Below are positions 45,650-57,620 of a stretch of 64,000 bases of DNA, piece after piece. Position 1 is the stretch's first letter. Every line of letters begins with the position of its first letter. This stretch comes from Tenrec ecaudatus (Eukaryota; Chordata; Mammalia; Afrosoricida; Tenrecidae): contig NC_134535.1 in the NCBI RefSeq assembly GCF_050624435.1, forward strand, positions 129,384,731-129,448,730, given 5' to 3'. The notes under the pieces were generated by a model, which was given only the letters and a program-made list of their open reading frames with translations, searched no databases and had not been told where the DNA came from. Position numbers and translations under genes: made by a program.

Positions 45650-45790
45650 AGAAATGCCCACAGACTTTCCAAGGTTAGACATCTTTATAGATGCCGCAGA
45701 CTGTCACCTCTTTCTCCTACTGGTGTCCTTCAACCGGTATCCTTTGGGTTAGCAGCCAGTGTCTTAGCCACTGCACCATCAGCATTCTTA
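45650..45790 (-). mobile_element. AfroSINE 5' half
   Basis: CTTTATAGATGCCGCAGACT to CCACTGCACCATCAGCATTC fits the reversed tRNA end. Confidence 0.6.
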
Positions 45791-46681
45791 AAGATAATGT
45801 AGGTATAAGTTCAAGGAGCAGTGGGGGGAGAGGGGGACATACCCGAACCCTGCAAGAGGCAAATCCGGTAATCAAGACCATTTGGTTTGTGTACAACTCT
45901 AAACCAACAGAACGTTAATCTTTACCATTCCTATGTTTTTCTGTAGAATTACTATTTCAGTTTATGAATTTTTTCTACAATGTACTTTGTAAATGTACTT
46001 TGACTGTGGAGTGCCTATTTATGGAAAAATAAGTGGTTTTGTTGTAAGTGGTGCTGAGGGGTAGATGCATTGCTGTGAGTTACATGCCTTTGAGGGGGAG
46101 CATGCTGGGGTTCAGTCAGATGAAAGGTTGGAGGTGGTGACCTAGGGTTATCATTTTAGGGGGGGGTGCCTAACCCCCCAGCAGGAAGCTTTCACCAGAC
46201 CTCGGGTAGGTGCTGACTTCCAGCTTTCCCAGGATTCTGAAAGTCACACCTGCCTGCTCTGAGCTAAAGTTGGCTGGAAGCTTCCGGAAGCTCTCAGACA
46301 AGAAGAGCATTTGAGAAACCTGAACAATTCCAACTGAGGGCTGTCAGCTTGAACTCGCCTCCGATTCAGACGGTGATCTTGAAAATGGCAAACACCAAAG
46401 CGCAACATTACAATATCAGTCTGACAGCATTTGGCTAGTTTTATATTTTAAAAAAATCCAAGTCCAAAGATATCTTTCATGTCTCCTTTTCCTGGAAATG
46501 CTTTTTTAATATTACTCAGAACTGTTGCAGGAAGCCTTGAGTATGGTTCCAGGTGTAAATCTGAGCAGAATGAAAGCTGTTATGGAAATATGCTAGCCCA
46601 ATTTTGTGTCCCACCCCCCACCCCCTCATGTTACCACGGAGTCATTCCAATCCATAGGGTTTAACGGGCTGTGTTTGTTTT

Positions 46682-46848
46682 CCAGAAGCCCTGGTGGTGG
46701 AGCGTTTACACATTGGACTGCTAACTGCAAGGCCACCAGTTCGAAACCACCAGCCAGCCCACGATGAGGCTTTTCATTGCTGTGACGAGTTACAGTCTCG
46801 GACACCCGCAGAGAGTCAGTTCTAACCTGTCATGACAGGGAGTGAAGG
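46682..46848 (+). mobile_element. AfroSINE, complete
   Basis: AGAAGCCCTGGTGGTGGAGC, ACTGCTAACTGCAAGGCC and GTTCGAAACCACC give clear A and B boxes. Confidence 0.85.
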
Positions 46849-46894
46849 CACCTCTGGGTGAACTCAGCCAAATACATTCTTCCCTTTGCGCGGT

Positions 46895-47088
46895 TCCTGC
46901 ACCAGGCAAACAGCGTCAGTTCTGACTCACAGCGGCCTGCTCCCTGAGGTTCCCCGGGCTAGTATATCCATCAGTCTTTACAGAGCAGAAAGCCTCCTCT
47001 TTCTCCTCAGAAGGGGCTGGTAGGTTGGAACCGCTGGCCTTGAGGTTAGCAGCCCAACTCGGAACCCACCGCGCCAGCAAGGCTCCGC
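46895..47088 (-). mobile_element. AfroSINE, complete
   Basis: GTCAGTTCTGACTCACAGCG to GTTAGCAGCCCAACTCGGAA and CACCGCGCCAGCAAGGCTCC form the reversed element at the edge of the GC-rich block. Confidence 0.85.
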
Positions 47089-47350
47089 CAGGAGCGCAGG
47101 CGCGTCTCACATACAAGTGGCCTGGACCAGGAAAGCCTGGCCGCTCTGAGGCTCAGGCCTACACCAGGCCCCCGGCCGCTGGCCCCTCCAGTCCCGTCCA
47201 CACCTGGCTCCGCTGAGCACCCTGCTCCTCTGACGCCTGCACCCCCCCACCCCGGGCTCCCGCCCCCCGCGAGTCCATAGAGGTGCTGGGGCCCAGCCAT
47301 CGTGACAGGGGCCCGAGCTCCCCCAACCAGGGAAAGTCCAGGGTCCCTAC

Positions 47351-47444
47351 CTTTGTGGAGGTGGACACTGGCTTCTTCCTTGCCTTCAGGATCGGGAAGG
47401 AGGTCAGATTGTGTTTCCGCGGCTTTTTGGCGTCCATATTCGTT
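47351..47444 (-). CDS. DYRK4: DYRK4 coding exon 2
   Basis: The acceptor CCCGCAG lies at 47451-47445 and the donor G|GTAGGG at 47350. The 94 bp supply one base to finish Lys13 and then 31 codons: TNMDAKKPRKHNLTSFPILK continuing with ARKKPVSTSTK. This part is strongly basic, fits the long human isoform, and is likely disordered; a basic KKPRK run could help nuclear entry (inference). The second in-frame Met (Met16, ATG at 47437) has a good context, A at -3 and G at +4, and may be a real alternative start. The exon sits beside a GC-rich 52-bp minisatellite in intron 1 and is followed by the 32-kb intron 2. Confidence 0.93.
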
Positions 47445-47585
47445 CTGCGGGAGGAGGAATGGAAGATGGGTTGACAGGAAGCGTGTCACGGAGGGTCCAC
47501 ACCCTGAGGGGCAGGTCTGGACACCGAGGCGGCCTCTGGGGCGAAGCGCCCTCTGCTGGGGAGACGGCGTCGGGACGCCGCGCCG

Positions 47586-47781
47586 CAGGGCGCCCCCGCG
47601 AGGCGAGGCAGAGGATTGCACCTGGCTTCTTCTGGCTGCAGGGCGCCCCCGCGGGCCAGGCAGAGGATTGCACCCGACTTCTTCTGGCTGCAGGGCGCCC
47701 CCGTGGGCCAGGCAGAGGATTGCACCCGGCTTCTTCTGGCTGCAGGGCGCCCCCGCGGGCCAGGCAGAGGATTGCACCCGG
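47586..47781. repeat. 52-bp GC-rich minisatellite, nearly four copies
   Basis: The motif CAGAGGATTGCACC starts at 47609, 47661, 47713 and 47765, spaced exactly 52 bases. Each unit contains TTCTTCTGGCTGCAGGGCGC. Long open frames on both strands here come from this repeat and its GC content. It lies in intron 1, about 140 bases upstream of DYRK4 exon 2. Confidence 0.92.
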
Positions 47782-47964
47782 CGTGTCCTTACCACAAACA
47801 CCGTATGTGGGTGGCACCTTTACCGAAAAGCCAAAGGAGGACAGGTGGTAGAAGAGCTTTCTCCTGGATGCCACGCGGCCCTATCCCAATGCAGACACTG
47901 GGGCCTGCGTATGGAATCGAGTTCAAGCACGTTGATAAGGGAGGAGATTGAACCAGACAGCCTC

Positions 47965-48128
47965 TAAAAACAAACAAAACCTCGCTGTCATCGATTTCCC
48001 ACTCCTAGTGACCCTCATAGGGCAGGCTTTCTACTCCGAAAGCCTCATCTTTCTCCCTTGGAGGGACTGGTGGTTTCAAACTGCTGACCTTGTGGTTAGC
48101 AGCCCAACACATAACCGCTCCATCCCTT
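47965..48128 (-). mobile_element. AfroSINE, near complete
   Basis: CTCGCTGTCATCGATTTCCC to GTTAGCAGCCCAACACATAA forms the reversed element. Confidence 0.85.
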
Positions 48129-48449
48129 CCAAACCGCTTTGATGCAAATGCCACGAATATACTGTCACACAGACCAAATCACTGCTGTGATGTGTTCCTG
48201 CACTCCTCTCCTTTGGCTAATTCTGTGGCTCTAGTCTACCCACTTCTTTATTTTCTGCAGAGTTGGAATAGCTTACATATCATAAAAGTTACCAGGGTAC
48301 AGTCAGAAAAGGCAGATACCATTAAAGAATCACCCATGATTCCGTTTGGGACATTCCCGGCACTCCAAAATGTGCCCGTGTGCCCGCCGTTGCAGGTATT
48401 GTCTGCTCCCTGCCCCAGGCAGTGGCAGGCCTGCTTTCTATCGCAGCTA

Positions 48450-48509
48450 TGAGTGAGTAAGTGAGTGAGTGAGTGAGTGAGTGAGTGAGTGAGTGAGTGA
48501 GTGAGTGAG
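48450..48509. repeat. (GTGA)n microsatellite, about 60 bp
   Basis: The tetranucleotide runs 15 times with one early change (GTAA). It makes a THSL-type repeat peptide in the reverse frame that is not a gene. Confidence 0.95.
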
Positions 48510-49539
48510 AAATGTCCTGCAAATGGAGTCCTAGAGGAAGCAGTCGGGGGGAGGGGGGTGTTCCAGCCAGAGTTGAACAGGGGAGCCAGAGGGCCAGGGG
48601 TCACCTTCTTTGCGCCTCCATTTTCTCATCTTTAAAAGGCGGGTGCCGATTCTTCCTCCTCTAAGGGGGACAACCGCACATCAAACTATCGCTGGGGAGT
48701 CGCCTCCGACGCCAGGCCCACGTGTCACTGGATTTTGCATGGCTGCGGGAAGGGAACCAGATCACCAGGAGGTGCCCCCGAGTGGACGCCACCCTCCAGC
48801 CTCTGCAGGAGCAGCCGACTGGGTCCATCAGCTGCACCACCCAGGGGACTCCCTGAGGGCTCAATCCCCGGGCAAGAGAGCGCAGCACTGGCGTCTGGCC
48901 TGGCGTCCTCACAGGCGGGGCCTGTTGGAGAAGGGAAACAAGCTGTACCTGTTCCTTTCTGCCTTCAATCTGCTGCAGATGAAAACGCTCAGCCCCGCTG
49001 AAGCTCTGCGCGCACTGCTTCTTATCCCCCAAAGCTGGCAGACGACTTAGGGAAAGCAGGGAGAGGCTTCTTTTCTATGGTGTGCCGTGTGACATGGAGG
49101 GTGGGAGAGTGGAGGAGCCAGCACGCTGTGAGGAGAAGTGAAACTGAACGTTTTATATGCATCCTTTCCTTTTTTTTTTTCATTGTAAATCAGTTTCCCT
49201 ACTTCTCCAGCCCACATTGGCCCCTTCATCTAAAGTGTTCAGCACATCAACTCTGTGTCCCAGCACTGTACTAAGCGCGAGGACGTACATAAGGACTGTC
49301 CTCTCAGCAACTAGGGTCCTGAAGCCTCATGCATCTACATCTAAGATGCAACTATCGGTCTCTCTTTCTGAAGGAAGAAAGACGAGTGAGGAAAATTGAA
49401 AGACACACGGACACAATTCCATTGGAGACACCCGTCTCCGTGACCCTGTGACCAGGACTAGCTGGTGCCCAACCATTCCCAATTGCTCTGCAAGGGACCA
49501 CTGTAAGAGGTCCTCAACAGAGGGGGAGGAAGAGAACTT
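48510..49539. other. DYRK4 intron 1, nothing recognised
   Basis: The stretch is GC-richer around 48650-49030 with a 146-codon plus frame and a 123-codon minus frame overlapping. Neither has a domain or splice signals that I can support. Confidence 0.4.
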
Positions 49540-50445
49540 ATTCAAAATTTATAATGCCCTCCAACAAAATAATGTCTTCCAAGTGAACCAGAAGCACATA
49601 TAATCCACAGATGCATGAATAGATTTGGGACTTTCACTTAATCATAGCCCTCATCTAAGAACAATTTGTTCTTATGACATGGTCCTACTCAATACATGCA
49701 CCCATGAAGAGATCACTGAAGATAAGGGTGCATTAGCAAAGTGTGGTGAAGAAATCAGATGATGCCTGGCTATCAGAAAGAATAGTATCTGGGGTCTTAC
49801 AGGCTTGCCTTGAAACAAGCAGACATTTAACTGAGGTGTCTGCCAAGTCCACCCAGAAGAAGCCCACCAGCCTATGTGATCGAAGGATTGTAAATAATAA
49901 AAACCAAATCTGGAGGAGGGAATATTAGAGTCTAAATTCTGAACATCCGGCTGTCAGGAAGTGGTGGTTGACAGTAAACTCCCCCAGTTTGGGTTAAACC
50001 TCAGGTGAATTACCTGTGATATGGACCAAGGATTAAAAAGGCCTTGTTATCAGAGAGTACACTGTAGGACAGATCACTGCCGTCATGGTTGGGTCCCATG
50101 TGGCACCTGCCATTTGCTCCCCTGCCTAATTGTTCCAGTTTTCAGTATTCTTTACTGAGGTCTTCCTGTTTCCTTCTGTCATTGTTGCTGAGCCGTGTGT
50201 GCTGTGTTTTGATTGTGTGTGCTTTTCTGTCTATGGAATAACTAAAGGGATAAACACCGGATGGGGTTGTTTCAAAGGGACATGCCAGGGGAGGTAGGTG
50301 GGAAATGGAGAGCTAACCACGAGGACAAGGAAGAACTATACTGGAATTGATAGAGATGATGGTTACACCATTCTCCTGAATGTGCTGGAACTCGTGAACT
50401 CTGTGATATGTGAATCGTATGTCAGTGAGACTGATAAATATAATA
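49540..50445 (+). mobile_element. Diverged L1 3' UTR
   Basis: GTGTGGTGAAGAAATCAGAT, TATCTGGGGTCTTACAGGC and AAGAAGCCCACCAGCCTATG fit the same L1 3' UTR as 54340-54480, with many changes. It represents an older subfamily. Both limits are approximate. Confidence 0.65.
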
Positions 50446-51146
50446 ACCTGATTAATTGAAGAGAAAGAGAGACCTTACTAATCTAACATGACGAGCTTTT
50501 AGTCAGCCTTCAGATCTGCGTCTGAGCTCACCCGCATGGCTCAATTTTCTGCCAAAAATAGACAAATATACAAAAGGAATAATATTAGTTACTGAATGGA
50601 CACACCTTAGAATAATCATCAATTTGGTATCAAAAGGGCAGCATGTCCCCAAGGATGAGGTTCAGAGGGTTAGGAAAGAAAGATAAATGAAAATATAAAG
50701 CGCAGGAAGGAAGCCAGCACTCGACACCTTCAAGGGATCCCAGTGATTCGGAGAAAATAAAATGTGTGTGAATTGTTGCGTGTAAAACTGAGGCTCTTGT
50801 GCTGCAAACCATCACCGAATTCACATTTTAACATGTTTTTTAAAGAGAAAGAACGTTTACACTCCAGCAGTTCCAAGCCTGGTGGGCAAGAAGGACCAGC
50901 ACAGCGTGGGGCTCGTAGGACTACCTTGCATGGTAGTTTATCATATGCATCAGCTGCATATACCGAACTTCTGTGGCTGGAGTGGAAGCGTGTATTTTGA
51001 GATTTACTTAAGATTTCTATTGCAGTCGTCAGTCACTTGATCTTCAAGTTGTGGGGCCCTGCTTTTAGCAGAAATTGAGGCACTAGAATGGCTTACAGTG
51101 ACTCCCTGTGCCCACGTGTACTTTAAGTGCATCACTTCTACCAAAG
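50446..51146. other. DYRK4 intron 1, nothing recognised
   Basis: AT-rich unassigned sequence before the nested SINE/L1 complex. Confidence 0.45.
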
Positions 51147-51277
51147 CGAAGGACCCTGGCTGGCACAGCAGTTAGCACTTGACTACTAACAAAAAGGTTG
51201 GTGGTTCAAACCACCCAGCAGCTCCATGGAAGAAAGACCGGCCTGGCGATCTGTCTCCATAAGGATTACAGCCTAAA
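51147..51277 (+). mobile_element. AfroSINE (5' part), host of the large L1 insertion
   Basis: The tRNA-derived head GACCCTGGCTGGCACAGCAG, GGTTGGTGGTTCAAACCACC (B box), and the body CTGGCGATCTG run to GATTACAGCCTAAA. The L1 interrupts it here; its remainder follows from 55455. Confidence 0.85.
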
Positions 51278-52541
51278 CGGATCTTTGATAAGGGCCCCAA
51301 AATATTAAATGAGGATCAGATGTCATCTTCAATAAATGGTGCTGGGAAAAATGGATATCTACCTGCAGAAAAATGAAGCAAGATCCTTACCTCACTCCAT
51401 GCACAAAAATAAACTCAAGGTGGATCACAGACCTTGAAATACAACCCCAAACTATTAGGGCCATCAATGAGGGAACTGGGACAAACCTGAGAACCTTGGC
51501 ACAGGGAATCCATAGGCTATCAGAAATAGGGAAGGATACAAATACAGAGGAGTCACAAATAGACAAGTGGGAAATACTGAAGATAGGACACCTGTGTACA
51601 TCAAAAGAATTCACCAAGGGAGTAATAAGAGAGTCCACTGACTGGGAAAACATCTTTAGCAATGACACATCAGACAATGGCCTTATTACTGAAATCTACA
51701 ATACTTTTCAAGTTTTCAATAAGAGAAAAACTAATTTCCCACTGAGGAGGTGGACAAAGGACCTGAACAGAAGGTTCACAGAGTCTGAAATCCGAATGGC
51801 CAATAAACATATGAGAAAATGTTCCCAATCATTAGTCATAAGAGAAATGCAAATTAAAACAACTAGGAGATACCACCTAACACCCTCAACGATAGCCCAA
51901 TTCAAAAAGTCAGAAAGCAACACGTGTTGGAGGGGCTGTGGTGAGACAGGTATGTACAGCCACTATGGAAATAGATTTGGCGATTTCTAAAACAGATGGA
52001 AATTAAGTTACCATACGACCCAGCCAATCCCTCTACTGGGCATATATATACCCAGAAGAGGCAAGACACAAACCACAGCCAGACATCTGTGCTCCAATGT
52101 TCATTGCGGCACAGTTCACAATCACAAGGAGTTGGAAACAACCCAAATTTCCATCAACAGACGAATGGATTAAAAACTGTGGTACATACATACAATGGAG
52201 TACTATGCATTGCTAAAAAGCAGTGATGAACACATGAAGCATATCGACACATGGGAAGAACTGGAGGAAAATATGCTAAGTGAAGTAGCCAAGCACAAAA
52301 GGACAAGTATAACATGAGTCCGCTGAGGTAAGTTTGTATATATATAAAAAAAGAGAGAACAGAAAGGTAAGTGCAAAGGGGGCACAGGGAAAAAGCTATT
52401 GGATACAAACACTCCAGGGGTGAGGTCCAAGGGTACATATGGTAGCCAACTAAAACGGGGATGGAGGGAGGAAAGGGGAAAGGGGACAAAAAGAGATGTG
52501 GCAGGGGAATAGGGCACTGACCCACCCAAGAGGAGGGTATT
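51278..52541 (+). pseudogene. L1 ORF2 end and 3' UTR start (outer L1, left part)
   Basis: The longest frame (51373-51990) reads MKQDPYLTPCTKINSRWITD, DKWEILKIGHLCTSKEF, FNKRKTNFPLRRWTKDLNRR and KCSQSLVIREMQIKTTRRYH, the L1 ORF2 C-terminal third. It is truncated at the 5' end (no RT core) and the frame breaks near 51950. The target duplication GATTACAGCCTAAA lies at 51264-51277 and 55455-55468. Confidence 0.9.
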
Positions 52542-53056
52542 CAAGGGTGTGAGGGACGATGCTGGGAGAGTGGAGGGTGAGTGGGTTGGAAAGGGGGAAC
52601 TGATTACAAGGATCCACATGTGACCTCTTCCCTGGGAGAGGGACAGCAGAGAAGGGGGGAAGGGAGACTCCGGATAGGGCAAGATATGACAAAATAACGA
52701 TGTATAAATTACCAAGGGCATATGAGGGAGGGGGGAATGGGGAGGGAGGGGGGGAAAAAAGAGGACCTGATGCAAGGGGCTTAAGTGGAGAGCAAATGCC
52801 TTGAGAATGATTGGGGCAGGGAATGTATGGATGTGCTTTATACAATTGATGTATGTATATGGATGGATTGTGGTAAGAGTTGTTTGAGTCCCTAATAAAA
52901 TGTAAAAGAAGAAAAGAGAAAAAAATGATTAGGGCAAAGACTGTACAGATGTGCTTTATACAATTGATGTATGTATATGTATGAACTGTGAAAAGAATTG
53001 TATCAGCCCCAATAAATTGTTAAAATAAAAAAAATTAAAAAAAGAAGGGAAAAAAA
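52542..53056 (+). mobile_element. L1 3' fragment nested in the outer L1, with doubled 3' terminus
   Basis: It is flanked by the 14-bp repeat AAGAGGAGGGTATT (52528-52541 and 53057-53070). The copy at 36615-36645 reads through the same place. The last 105 bases occur twice (52803-52912 and 52924-53030), each ending in an AATAAA-like tail. Confidence 0.9.
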
Positions 53057-55454
53057 AAGAGGAGGGTATTGTTTGTGTCTCCACAGGGAAAGAGGAACCA
53101 GATATAAAGCCAGTGCCAGACGAATGCAGTGTGCCGGCAAGGAGTGGGGAGCCAGTGGAGGAGCCTGAGGGCTCGACCCCCATACCAGCTACGTGCACAA
53201 CTGCCCCTCACCCCAGAAGAATTTACTTGTGAGGACAGCACTGAAGCTGCAGCTAGGGGAGAGGGGCATGTTTGATCAGAGCAAATGGGAGCAAAGAAGG
53301 GAGAGGAAGAGAGAGTGGAGCACATCCTGGCCCATAAGGCCTGGAGGACGATATCCCTGCTCTGAACAGCCAATGGACAGAGTGGACAATATGGCTGATC
53401 CCACTATGAGACACACTGTCCATTGATGGCCCAGGGCCCTAAGGGGGACAACACTGAAGACTCAGGGTTACAACTGGCCCATACTGATCCTATGACACTG
53501 AGGCAAACCACTAAAAGTGTGTGGCAGAGCAACCGTGGGAGCAGAGCAGGGAGCCCCTGAGGTAGTACAAAGGACAGACTCTGGGGTCAGAGCATGGTAC
53601 CCCATTGAACCTGACTGAAGGACATGCCTAGAAATCAAAAATAAGACCTTGATCTATTTACAGGTTTTTCTTTCTTTTTTAAAATTTTTTCTTTTAATTA
53701 ATTTATTCTTCTATGGGTAATTGGTTTCCTTTTTAGTTGTCATAGCTGTGTTCTCACTCATCGCCTATCTTGCTATGGCTTGATTTTTAGTGCATATTAT
53801 TATCTCTACAGATTTATCTAGATAAGATTGACTGGATGAATAGTCTGGAGGAGAAAACAATGGGACCAATGATTCTGGGGGGACAAGAGAGAGGGGAAGG
53901 AGGGGGGAAGGAGGTGGTACTGACCAACCCAGGGATAGGAGCGCAATAAGTGATCCAAAATCAGTAGCAAGGAGGGTGTGAGAGGCCTGGTAGGGATTCA
54001 GCAAGGGCAAGGTAACCAAGAGAAATTACTGAATGAAGGCTGAATGAAGGCTGAGCATGATAGTGGAACAAGAGGAAAGTAAAAGGAAATAGAGGAAAGA
54101 ATTAGGTGACAAAGTGTATAGAGGTCCAAAGACTAGAATGTACTTATGTAAATAGATTTATATGAGTGTAGGGAAACAGATCTATGTGCATATATTTATA
54201 GGTTTAGTACTACGGCAGCAGCAGATGGACATTGGGCCTCTACTCAAGTACTTACTCAATGCAAGAACACCTTGTTCTATTAAATTGGCATTCCAGGATG
54301 CACACCTTCCCAACACAATTGCTGAAGAAAAATGTGTGCATAAGCAAATGTGAAGAAAGCTGACGGTGCCCGGCTATCAAAAGATATAGAGTCTGGGGTC
54401 TTAAAGGCTTGAAGGTAAACAAGAGGCCATTTAGCTGAGAAGCATCAAAGACCACATGGATGAAGCACACCAGCTTGGCTGACCACAAGGTGCAGAAGGG
54501 ACCAGTTATCAGACATCAAAGAACTAAAAATCATATCAATGGGTGCCTACCTCCCTGATATCATCAGTGAAGACAAATGTGTGCATAAGCAAATGTGGTG
54601 AAGAAAGTTGATGGTGCCCAGCTATCAAAAGATATAGCATCTGGGGTCTTAAAAACTCAAAGATAAACAAGTGGCCATCTAGCTCAGAAGCAACAAAGCC
54701 CACATGGAAGAAACACACCAGCATGTGTGAACACGAGTTGTCAAAGGGATCAGGTATCAAGCATCAAGGAACAAAAAATCACATCATTGTAAATGTGGGT
54801 GAGTATAGAGTGGAGACTCAAAGCCCATTGGTAGCCAACCAGACACCCCTTACTGAAGGGTTGTGGGGAGGAGATGAACCAGTCAGGGTGCAGGGTAGCA
54901 ACGATGAAACATATAACTTTTCTCTAGTTCTTAAATGCTTCCTCCCCCCCCCCCCACTATCATGATCCCAATTCTACCTTACAAATCTGGCTAGACCAGA
55001 GGATGTACATAGGTACAGATAGCAACTGGAAACACAGGGAATCCAGGACAGATGACTCCTCCAGGACCAGTGGTGAGAGTGGTGATTCCTGGAGGGTGGA
55101 GAAAATGCAGGGTAGAAAGGGGTAACTGATTATAAGAATTTACATATAGCATCCTCCCTGGGGAAGGGACAGCAGAGAAGAAGGCAGGGGGAGACATCGG
55201 ACAATGCAATACATGACAAAATAATAATTTATGAATGATGAAGGGTTAATGAGGTAGGGGGGTGGAGCGGGAGGGGGAAAATGAGCAGCAGATATTAAGG
55301 GCTCAAGTAGAAGGCAAATGTTTTGAGAATGATGATGGAAACAGATGTCCATATGTCCTTGACACAATGGATGTATGTATGGATTGTGATAGGAATTGTA
55401 TGAGCCCCCAATAAAATGATTTTTAAAATTCTGAAGCAAAAAAAAAAAAAGAAA
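53057..55454 (+). mobile_element. Outer L1 3' UTR, right part
   Basis: It continues GTTTGTGTCTCCACAGGG and runs to GAGCCCCCAATAAAATGAT plus a 12-base A run. A block of about 245 bases (CATCTGGGGTCTTAAA region) occurs twice, from about 54330 and from about 54576. It is the least broken 3' UTR in the window. Confidence 0.9.
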
Positions 55455-55468
55455 GATTACAGCCTAAA

Positions 55469-56014
55469 GCATCTCTCTGTTAAATAGCGAGCAGGCCCTG
55501 TTACAATCTATCAGCCAATCCCTTTTTTGGGGATCCATCTCCCAGGACCCGTTTACCTAACAACACTCATCCCCTTTGAGTCCTAGCGTTCACGATCAAT
55601 GGGTGTGCCTTCTACAAGACCCCATTGCTCTTCCTGCAGTGGGGGATGGAGTGGCTTGGTACCCCACCCTGTTACACCTTTAGACTTCTTTCAGTGTGGC
55701 CCTCTTGTGAATATTTCCCAACCAGTTCCGATGAGGTGCCAAGCGCTGCCACACAGTCAGAAGTCTACAACCCGGATACCTCAGGAACTTTGTGGCTTTG
55801 CTCCCATTGCTGGTCTGGTGCACTCCCCTCTTGGTTTGCGCCACGTGGGCGGGTCAGACCTGCCACAGTCCCCACGCTGTATTTTCAGTGCTATTCTCTG
55901 CAGCAAACATCCAAGGAGGGAGGGCATGTCTCAAGCTGAGTGGCTATTTAACAGGGAGATACTATCTACTTTGGGTCAGGACAACAGTTAGACTTGGAAG
56001 CATTTGTTTCTTCT
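55469..56014. other. Right flank of the L1 insertion, unassigned
   Basis: After the target duplication the SINE remainder is too diverged to follow beyond about 55500. The 130-codon plus frame (55599-55991) has no known domain. Confidence 0.4.
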
Positions 56015-56390
56015 TTTTCGTTTAGTGTCTATCCATACAAGATAGGCAGGGTAAGCAACCCCAAGGAGACAGCAATGGGACCTATGGCTCTGGGGAGCAT
56101 AGGAGAGGAGGTAGGGGTGGGGGTGGGGAGTGGGGAGCCAATAATGACAGGGACAGGCGAACAGCAAGCGATCTAAAATTGACAGCGAGGAGGGTGTTGC
56201 ATTCCTGGTCATGTTTGATCAATTTAAATATGTCTGAGAGGAATTACTGAAAGGTGAATAATGGGTAAACACGATGGTGGGGCAGGAGGAAAGAAAAAGA
56301 AAGGATAAGAAAATAAAAATTAAATCTACAGGTATAAATATAGATACGTATGTATGTAAATATATAAAGATAGGTGTATTTACTAAAAGT
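56015..56390 (+). mobile_element. Diverged L1 3' UTR piece
   Basis: TCTATCCATACAAGATAGGC, GACAGCGAGGAGGGTGTTG and GAGAGGAATTACTGAAAGG follow the part of the L1 3' UTR seen at 10765-11060. Both ends are eroded. Confidence 0.65.
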
Positions 56391-56724
56391 CAGAGGAGCC
56401 TTAGAGGTCACCGTCCTCATTTTCCCACGCCGGGAAAACATCTTTTAAAAATATTCCTGACAATCACGCGGTCTCTGGTTAGATCTTTCTACTCCTGCAT
56501 CCCGTTTTTCCAGGCAACCACCTCACAGCCCGCTGTTCCTTTGGGTGTTCCACAGGGCGGTGAGCGATAGGCCCTCCACAGTGATCTTTAAGATCCACTA
56601 CAGATCGACAGAGCCGGTTCACCAACTCCCGTCCTTGGATATTCAACAGTGGCCCACGTCCTTCCCCCAACTTACTGACCTCTAGGGAGTCCACGGTTTT
56701 CTTTCTTCAAGCCCTTGCTTGTAT

Positions 56725-56925
56725 GGTAAGAAGCCGTGGGGACACTGTGGGGCAAGTATTGGACTAACTGCAAGGCCGGTGGTTCAAAGCCACCACCTGC
56801 TTCCCAGGAAGACAGTGGAGGCGATCTGCTCCCCTCTGGATTCACAGCCTCGGGAACTCTGTATAGGGACTCCAGTGAGTTGGAACAGACTCCATGGCCG
56901 GGGCTTGATTCGGGTTTTGCTTACA
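56725..56925 (+). mobile_element. AfroSINE, complete
   Basis: GTATTGGACTAACTGCAAGG, GGTTCAAAGCCACCACCTGC and GAGTTGGAACAGACTCCATG appear in sense order. Confidence 0.8.
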
Positions 56926-57371
56926 CTCTGTCGCATCGAGGCACGATGGGAGAGAGTATCATTGGATGGGTGTGTTATCTCGGGCTTCTGGTTGTTTGTT
57001 TGTCTGACTGTCTGCTTTTATGGTCCCTCTCAGTGGTTTTCTAGAACAAGAGTCTATCTTACCAGTGCTAAGTCAGGCGCAGTGGGACCTGTCTGTCTGT
57101 CCCGTGCTCGGGTCACTGTGGTGTAAGTCATGCAGCAGCCAAGCTGGGCCCACACTCCGGCTCTCTACAAGCAGCCAGCCCAGCCCGGGTCCCACACTAT
57201 GGAGAAGCACCGGGCTTTGTAGCAAATTCGCTGACAACATGGTTGAGTGGGAGAGGGTCAGGGACAGGGAAGTGTGGCCTACTGCTAGGGAAGACTCCCT
57301 GGAGGTTTCCCTCAGGCCTCTAGACAAGGGCCCAAACAGAGGGAAACAAAGCAAAAACAGGCTGGCCCACT

Positions 57372-57463
57372 GAACCAGTTGGACCCATTCTAGCTGGTTT
57401 GAACAAATACGCCCACAGAACCAGTTGGACCCATTCTAGCTGGTCTGAACAAATACTCTGAAT
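57372..57463. repeat. 46-bp tandem duplication
   Basis: GAACCAGTTGGACCCATTCT starts at 57372 and again at 57418, followed by AGCTGGT and GAACAAATAC in both copies. Confidence 0.85.
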
Positions 57464-57620
57464 GACGGATTTTGCAAATTGACCTCCAGGAGGCGGTGAC
57501 ACTCCTTAAGTTACACACACCATAGGACATTTCCATCTGTCTGTTTCACGTCTTAGGAGGCCTGGTGGTGTCCTGTAAACAGTTACCTTCTCAGAAACCC
57601 TGGGGGGGGGGGGGCGTGTG

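Noticed and set aside
47046-47967. Long open frames on both strands (251 codons minus, 221 plus)
   Set aside because: They are made by the 52-bp minisatellite and GC-rich sequence with few stops, overlap on both strands, and include DYRK4 exon 2 only by chance. No domain is seen.
48322-48604. Peptide with repeated THSL units
   Set aside because: It is the translation of the GTGA microsatellite.
48610-49050. Overlapping 146- and 123-codon frames in intron 1
   Set aside because: No recognisable domain, no splice partners, and frames on both strands; compatible with chance in GC-richer sequence.
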